A stretch of 64,000 nt of DNA from JBCBDX01 sp038529265 (GTDB lineage Bacteria; Pseudomonadota; Alphaproteobacteria; Rhizobiales; Rhizobiaceae). Below the pieces are notes generated by a model. It worked only from the letters and a program-made list of their open reading frames with translations. It had not been told where the DNA came from and ran no database searches. Shown here piece by piece: positions 60,804 through 64,000 of the stretch. How positions within the stretch are numbered: the stretch's first letter is position 1; every line of letters starts with the position of its first letter. The stretch lies in assembly GCA_038529265.1 (NCBI GenBank), contig JBCBDX010000002.1, positions 1-64,000 of the forward strand, written 5' to 3'. The position numbers and the translations under genes were made by a program.

Positions 60804-61673
60804 CTAGCCATAGACCGGTGTTCGCTCAGCTAGACGATGAAATGCAGCGCGCAATTGGGCTGCAACGCTGCCGGGCTCACCATTAGCTATGGAACGATCG
60901 TTTAGCCTGATCACAGGCATAACAATCGAAGTTGCCGACGTTACGAACATCTCAAGCGCATCATAGGCTTCTTCCACCGTAAACCCACGTTCTTCGACTG
61001 ATAGCCCCGCCTCTTCAGCAACATCGAAAACACCTTCACGCGTAATGCCGCGCAAAATTCCGTGCTCTGCTGGGCGTGTGACGAGAACGCCTTCTTTGGT
61101 AACGATCCATGCGTTGGTTGAAGCCCCCTCTTTGATTATGTCGTTTTCGTCGACAAAAAGGCCTTCCTGTGCGGCTGCATCGATGGCACTTTGGCGCGCC
61201 AGTACGTTGGATAATAATCCCACGGTCTTGATATCAACACGATCCCAACGGGTTTCTGGTACAGTGATGGCAGCGATGCCGTTTGCGGCCTTTTTTTCTG
61301 CGAGAAGCGGATCAGCGAAACGTGCGGTTACCACTAAAGCTGAACGCGTCCCAGCTGCCGGAAAAGCATGATCTCGTCGTGCGACCCCACGTGTTACTTG
61401 GACGTAAACTAGACCATCGTGAACACGATTGGCACGCACAACCTCTGCCAAAATGCTCGGTAGTGCATGTTTGGCAACGGGCCACGCCATCTGCAATTCA
61501 CGCAGTGACCGGTCTAGCCGATCCAAATGGCGTGTTTGATCGATGAGATACCCGTCCTTGACTTCGCAAACCTCATACACGCCGTCTGCAAACTGATAGC
61601 CTCGATCTTCCACATGAACTGAGGCATGCGCGTGAGGTAGATAGCGCCCATTTACATATGCGATGCGTGACAT
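60804..61673 (-). CDS. dat: D-amino-acid aminotransferase
   Basis: A protein of 289 residues of the fold type IV PLP family. GRYLPHAHASVHVEDRGYQFADGVYEV is the N-terminal pattern, KTVGLLSNVLARQSAIDAA holds the PLP-binding lysine, EGASTNAWIVTKEGVLVTRP and ILRGITREGV the phosphate region. It converts D-alanine and 2-oxoglutarate to pyruvate and D-glutamate. It is often placed between trkA and hfq in this group. Start ATG 61673. Confidence 0.9.
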   Translation of the reverse strand: MSRIAYVNGRYLPHAHASVHVEDRGYQFADGVYEVCEVKDGYLIDQTRHLDRLDRSLRELQMAWPVAKHALPSILAEVVRANRVHDGLVYVQVTRGVARRDHAFPAAGTRSALVVTARFADPLLAEKKAANGIAAITVPETRWDRVDIKTVGLLSNVLARQSAIDAAAQEGLFVDENDIIKEGASTNAWIVTKEGVLVTRPAEHGILRGITREGVFDVAEEAGLSVEERGFTVEEAYDALEMFVTSATSIVMPVIRLNDRSIANGEPGSVAAQLRAAFHRLAERTPVYG

Positions 61674-61713
61674 TTATTCGATCCACCAATTGATGATTGC
61701 GCTCAATAGCAAG

Positions 61714-63090
61714 CTAGAAGTATTCAAGGCTGACGCGGAACAGTTGCTCCACCTTCTTAACCGCTTCGGTCTTGGCAAAAATAACGACGCGATCGCGCGC
61801 TTTGATCTGGAACTGTCCATCAGGCTTGAAAACCTCGCCGCTTCGATAGACTGCGCCGATCCTCAGATCGTCCGGTAGATCAAGATCCCGCAGCGGGACA
61901 CCGACCAGTGGAGACGTCTCCAAAGCCCCTGCTTCGAGCACTTCTGCAAGACCTTTTTGAACCGAAAACACCTGCATGATACGTCCACGCCGCATGTGTT
62001 GCAGGATCCGGGAAATTGTTACTGCACGCGGATTGATGAGAGCATTGATACCAAGTGTCGACGTAAAGGACTGGTAACCGCTGTCATTGATCAACGCCAT
62101 CGTTGCTTCACAGCCAAGCCGGTCAGCCATAACAGCCGACAGGATATTGACCTGATCATCGTTGGTTAGCGAGACCATCAGTTCCGCATCTTGAATATCC
62201 GCTTCATGCAAAATCTGCTGATCCAGCGCACTGCCATGCAGAACAATGGTTCGGCGCAGCCGGTCAGCGTTGTCCATGGCGCGGTCGAGATTGCTTTCGA
62301 TTATTTTGACATTGGTTCTACCGGCGGTCTCTTCCAAACGCTCCGCAACATATGAACCAATATTGCCACCACCGGCTATAACAATCCGCCGGGCCTCAAT
62401 TTCCTCGTGCCCGAAAAGCGAAAGCGTTCGCCGAACTTGATCACGTTTGGCGACTACATACACAAGGTCATCGACGAGCAACTGGTCAGCAGACCGCGGT
62501 ATGAACAAATGTCCATTACGCCAAACGCCAACAACAGTGGCGTTCAAATCTGGAAACAGATCGGTCAGTTGATTGAGCGGTGTATTGATTACCGGACAAT
62601 CCTCTCGGCATGCAATCGCCATCATGGTTATGTTGTCGTCCGCGAATTGGACGACATCAGTTGCACCTGGCAGCGCGATGCGTTTCAAAACAACATCACC
62701 GACTTCACGCTCCGGCGAAATGATCACATCGATGGGAAGATGGTCTGTGCTGAAAAGGTCACCATATGTTGGTGATAAGTATGATTGTGAACGCACACGG
62801 GCAATCTTTGTTGGAACACCAAATAACGAGTGAGCAACCTGACAGGCCGTCATGTTCACTTCGTCATAAAGCGTCACTGCAATTAGGATATCGGCATCAT
62901 CTGCACCGGCCTTAGCCAAAATATCTGGATGACTGCCATGGCCGATAAAGCCGCGCACATCCAACGTATCACGGACACGTTGAATAAGATCTTGTGAAGT
63001 ATCGATGACTGAAACATCGTTACCCTCAGCCGCCAAGCGCTCAGCGATACCAAATCCGACTTGGCCAGCGCCGCAAATAATCACGCGCAT
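61714..63090 (-). CDS. trkA: Trk system potassium uptake protein TrkA
   Basis: A protein of 458 residues with two Rossmann RCK-N domains: ICGAGQVGFGIAERLAAEGNDVSVID (first) and IAGGGNIGSYVAERLEE (second), each followed by an RCK-C domain. It binds NAD(H) or nucleotides and gates the TrkH/TrkG potassium channel. It sits just downstream of ntrX in the order common to alphaproteobacteria, with a four-base gap. Confidence 0.95.
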   Translation of the reverse strand: MRVIICGAGQVGFGIAERLAAEGNDVSVIDTSQDLIQRVRDTLDVRGFIGHGSHPDILAKAGADDADILIAVTLYDEVNMTACQVAHSLFGVPTKIARVRSQSYLSPTYGDLFSTDHLPIDVIISPEREVGDVVLKRIALPGATDVVQFADDNITMMAIACREDCPVINTPLNQLTDLFPDLNATVVGVWRNGHLFIPRSADQLLVDDLVYVVAKRDQVRRTLSLFGHEEIEARRIVIAGGGNIGSYVAERLEETAGRTNVKIIESNLDRAMDNADRLRRTIVLHGSALDQQILHEADIQDAELMVSLTNDDQVNILSAVMADRLGCEATMALINDSGYQSFTSTLGINALINPRAVTISRILQHMRRGRIMQVFSVQKGLAEVLEAGALETSPLVGVPLRDLDLPDDLRIGAVYRSGEVFKPDGQFQIKARDRVVIFAKTEAVKKVEQLFRVSLEYF

Positions 63091-63094
63091 CGTA

Positions 63095-64000
63095 TCAAAC
63101 CCCCAGCGATTTCAGCTTACGATGCAATGCAGATCTTTCCATGCCGATAAATTCGGCAGTACGGGATATATTACCACCAAAGCGGCCAATCTGCGCCAAC
63201 AGGTAATCGCGCTCAAAACGCTCACGCGCCTCACGCAAAGGCAATGACATTATGTGCGTGTCGTTCGATGTAGGCGCCTTTGGTAAATTGTCATTAAGTT
63301 CATCGGGCAGCATGTCAGCACTGATGCTCACATCATCGGACTTGTCACGTGTCAGAATCATCAATCGTTCGATGGCATTGCGCAGCTGGCGTACATTGCC
63401 TGGCCAGGTGTGTGACTCAAGAACCGTCATTGCTTCATCATCGATAAACTTGGGGCGTATGCCAGTCTGCTCGCCGATTTTCTTCATGAACATCTGGACA
63501 AGATGGGGGATGTCCTCTCGTCGCTGGGAGAGAGGCGGCACATCGATAGGCACCACAGCCAATCGATTATAAAGATCGCGCCGGAAGCGTCCTTCTTCGA
63601 TACGTTGCTCAAGATCAACTGCGGTAGACGAGATGATGCGCACATCAACTTTCACCCGCCGCGTTCCACCAACGCGCTCGAATTCCTGATCGACCAACAC
63701 CCGCAAAATCTTGGCCTGTGTTTCGAGTGGCATGTCGGCAATCTCATCGAGAAAGAGAATGCCAGCGTGCGCGTTCTCCAAAGCACCTACTTTACGGTCA
63801 GCGCCCTCACCTTCGGTTCCAAACAACTCAACTTCCATACGGCTCGGCGTTATGGCTGCCGCGTTGATAGAAACGAATGGACCACCAGCCCGGCTCGATG
63901 ATTGATGAAGCGCTCGCGCCACCAATTCCTTGCCGCTGCCGGTTGGGCCAATAATCATGACGCGGCTGTTGGTGGGCGCGACCTTTTCAATGGCAGCGCG
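63095..64000 (-). CDS. ntrX: Response regulator NtrX, sigma-54-type AAA domain (partial, 5' end outside)
   Basis: The open frame runs from the stop at 63095 to the window edge and covers about 302 residues. It contains an AAA+ core (Walker A GPTGSGKELVARALH, Walker B GILFLDEIADMP) and a C-terminal Fis-type helix-turn-helix (GGNISRTAEFIGMERSALHRKLKSLGV). The GAFTGA loop that contacts sigma-54 in bacterial enhancer-binding proteins is missing: ELFGTEGEGADRKVGALENAHAG stands in its place, as reported for alphaproteobacterial NtrX. The receiver domain must lie beyond position 64000. It probably works with NtrY in nitrogen and redox control. Confidence 0.9.
   Translation of the reverse strand, partial: RAAIEKVAPTNSRVMIIGPTGSGKELVARALHQSSSRAGGPFVSINAAAITPSRMEVELFGTEGEGADRKVGALENAHAGILFLDEIADMPLETQAKILRVLVDQEFERVGGTRRVKVDVRIISSTAVDLEQRIEEGRFRRDLYNRLAVVPIDVPPLSQRREDIPHLVQMFMKKIGEQTGIRPKFIDDEAMTVLESHTWPGNVRQLRNAIERLMILTRDKSDDVSISADMLPDELNDNLPKAPTSNDTHIMSLPLREARERFERDYLLAQIGRFGGNISRTAEFIGMERSALHRKLKSLGV

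Noticed and set aside
1..64000. CRISPR arrays and insertion sequences
   Set aside because: No regularly spaced repeats and no transposase or terminal inverted repeats were recognised on either strand.

Overview
The window looks like chromosome from an alphaproteobacterium of the Hyphomicrobiales (rhizobial) type with moderate GC. The right-hand third has the order ntrX, trkA, D-amino-acid aminotransferase, hfq, hflX, mazG. The middle has glmU, recG, sdhE and mfd with an invasion-associated locus B protein. Both arrangements are familiar from this group. All family calls were made by reading motifs; no database search was run.

Region 1 (about 0.6-20.1 kb) is an accessory biosynthetic island and the most interesting part. 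It runs from a broken RHS repeat fragment on the left to a tRNA-Lys on the right. Its left half looks like a lasso-peptide tailoring set without a cyclase: a stand-alone PqqD-like recognition protein, a B2-type cysteine protease and an HPr-kinase-like kinase. Opposite these lies a four-gene operon (acyl-AMP ligase, GNAT, acyl carrier protein, nucleotidyltransferase). A 35-residue peptide with a lasso-type YxxP leader, a formyltransferase-fold enzyme and a GDP-mannose 3,5-epimerase-like gene follow. Its right half is a co-directional operon built around a 111-residue protein whose C-terminal 37 residues are rich in Ala-Pro-Thr triplets. That protein is surrounded by two 2-oxoglutarate/Fe(II) oxygenases of prolyl-hydroxylase type, a GT60-like glycosyltransferase (the family that puts GlcNAc on hydroxyproline of Skp1), two glycosyltransferases resembling the plant hydroxyproline-arabinosyl/serine-galactosyl transferases, a fucosyltransferase-like/HPr-kinase fusion, a GT31-like enzyme and a sulfotransferase/glycosyltransferase/PqqD fusion. 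Three glycosyltransferases carry fused PqqD domains. My reading is a leader-guided pathway that hydroxylates and glycosylates a Pro/Thr-rich exported peptide, a bacterial parallel to extensin or Skp1 glycosylation.

Region 2 (20.5-42.2 kb) is mostly core: tRNA-Lys, a CcdA-like protein, a DMT exporter, glmU, recG, an IalB-like protein, mfd, sdhE, a YejA-like solute-binding protein, a DsbA-family oxidoreductase, hspQ, an AEC transporter, a UbiH-like hydroxylase, a complete BMP-type nucleoside/sugar ABC transporter and a GT87-like membrane protein.

Region 3 (42.2-49.5 kb) holds an NAD-dependent formate dehydrogenase (fused gamma-beta subunit and alpha subunit) interrupted by a small gene with an HEPN-like motif. 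A GDS-type hydrolase, a sulfotransferase and tRNA-Ser(TGA) follow.

Region 4 (49.6-64 kb) is housekeeping: rlpA, a D,D-carboxypeptidase, tmk, holB, metG, tatD, a metallo-beta-lactamase-fold hydrolase, a Stf0-like sulfotransferase, mazG, then on the minus strand hflX, hfq, a D-amino-acid aminotransferase, trkA and the 3' part of ntrX, which runs off the window.
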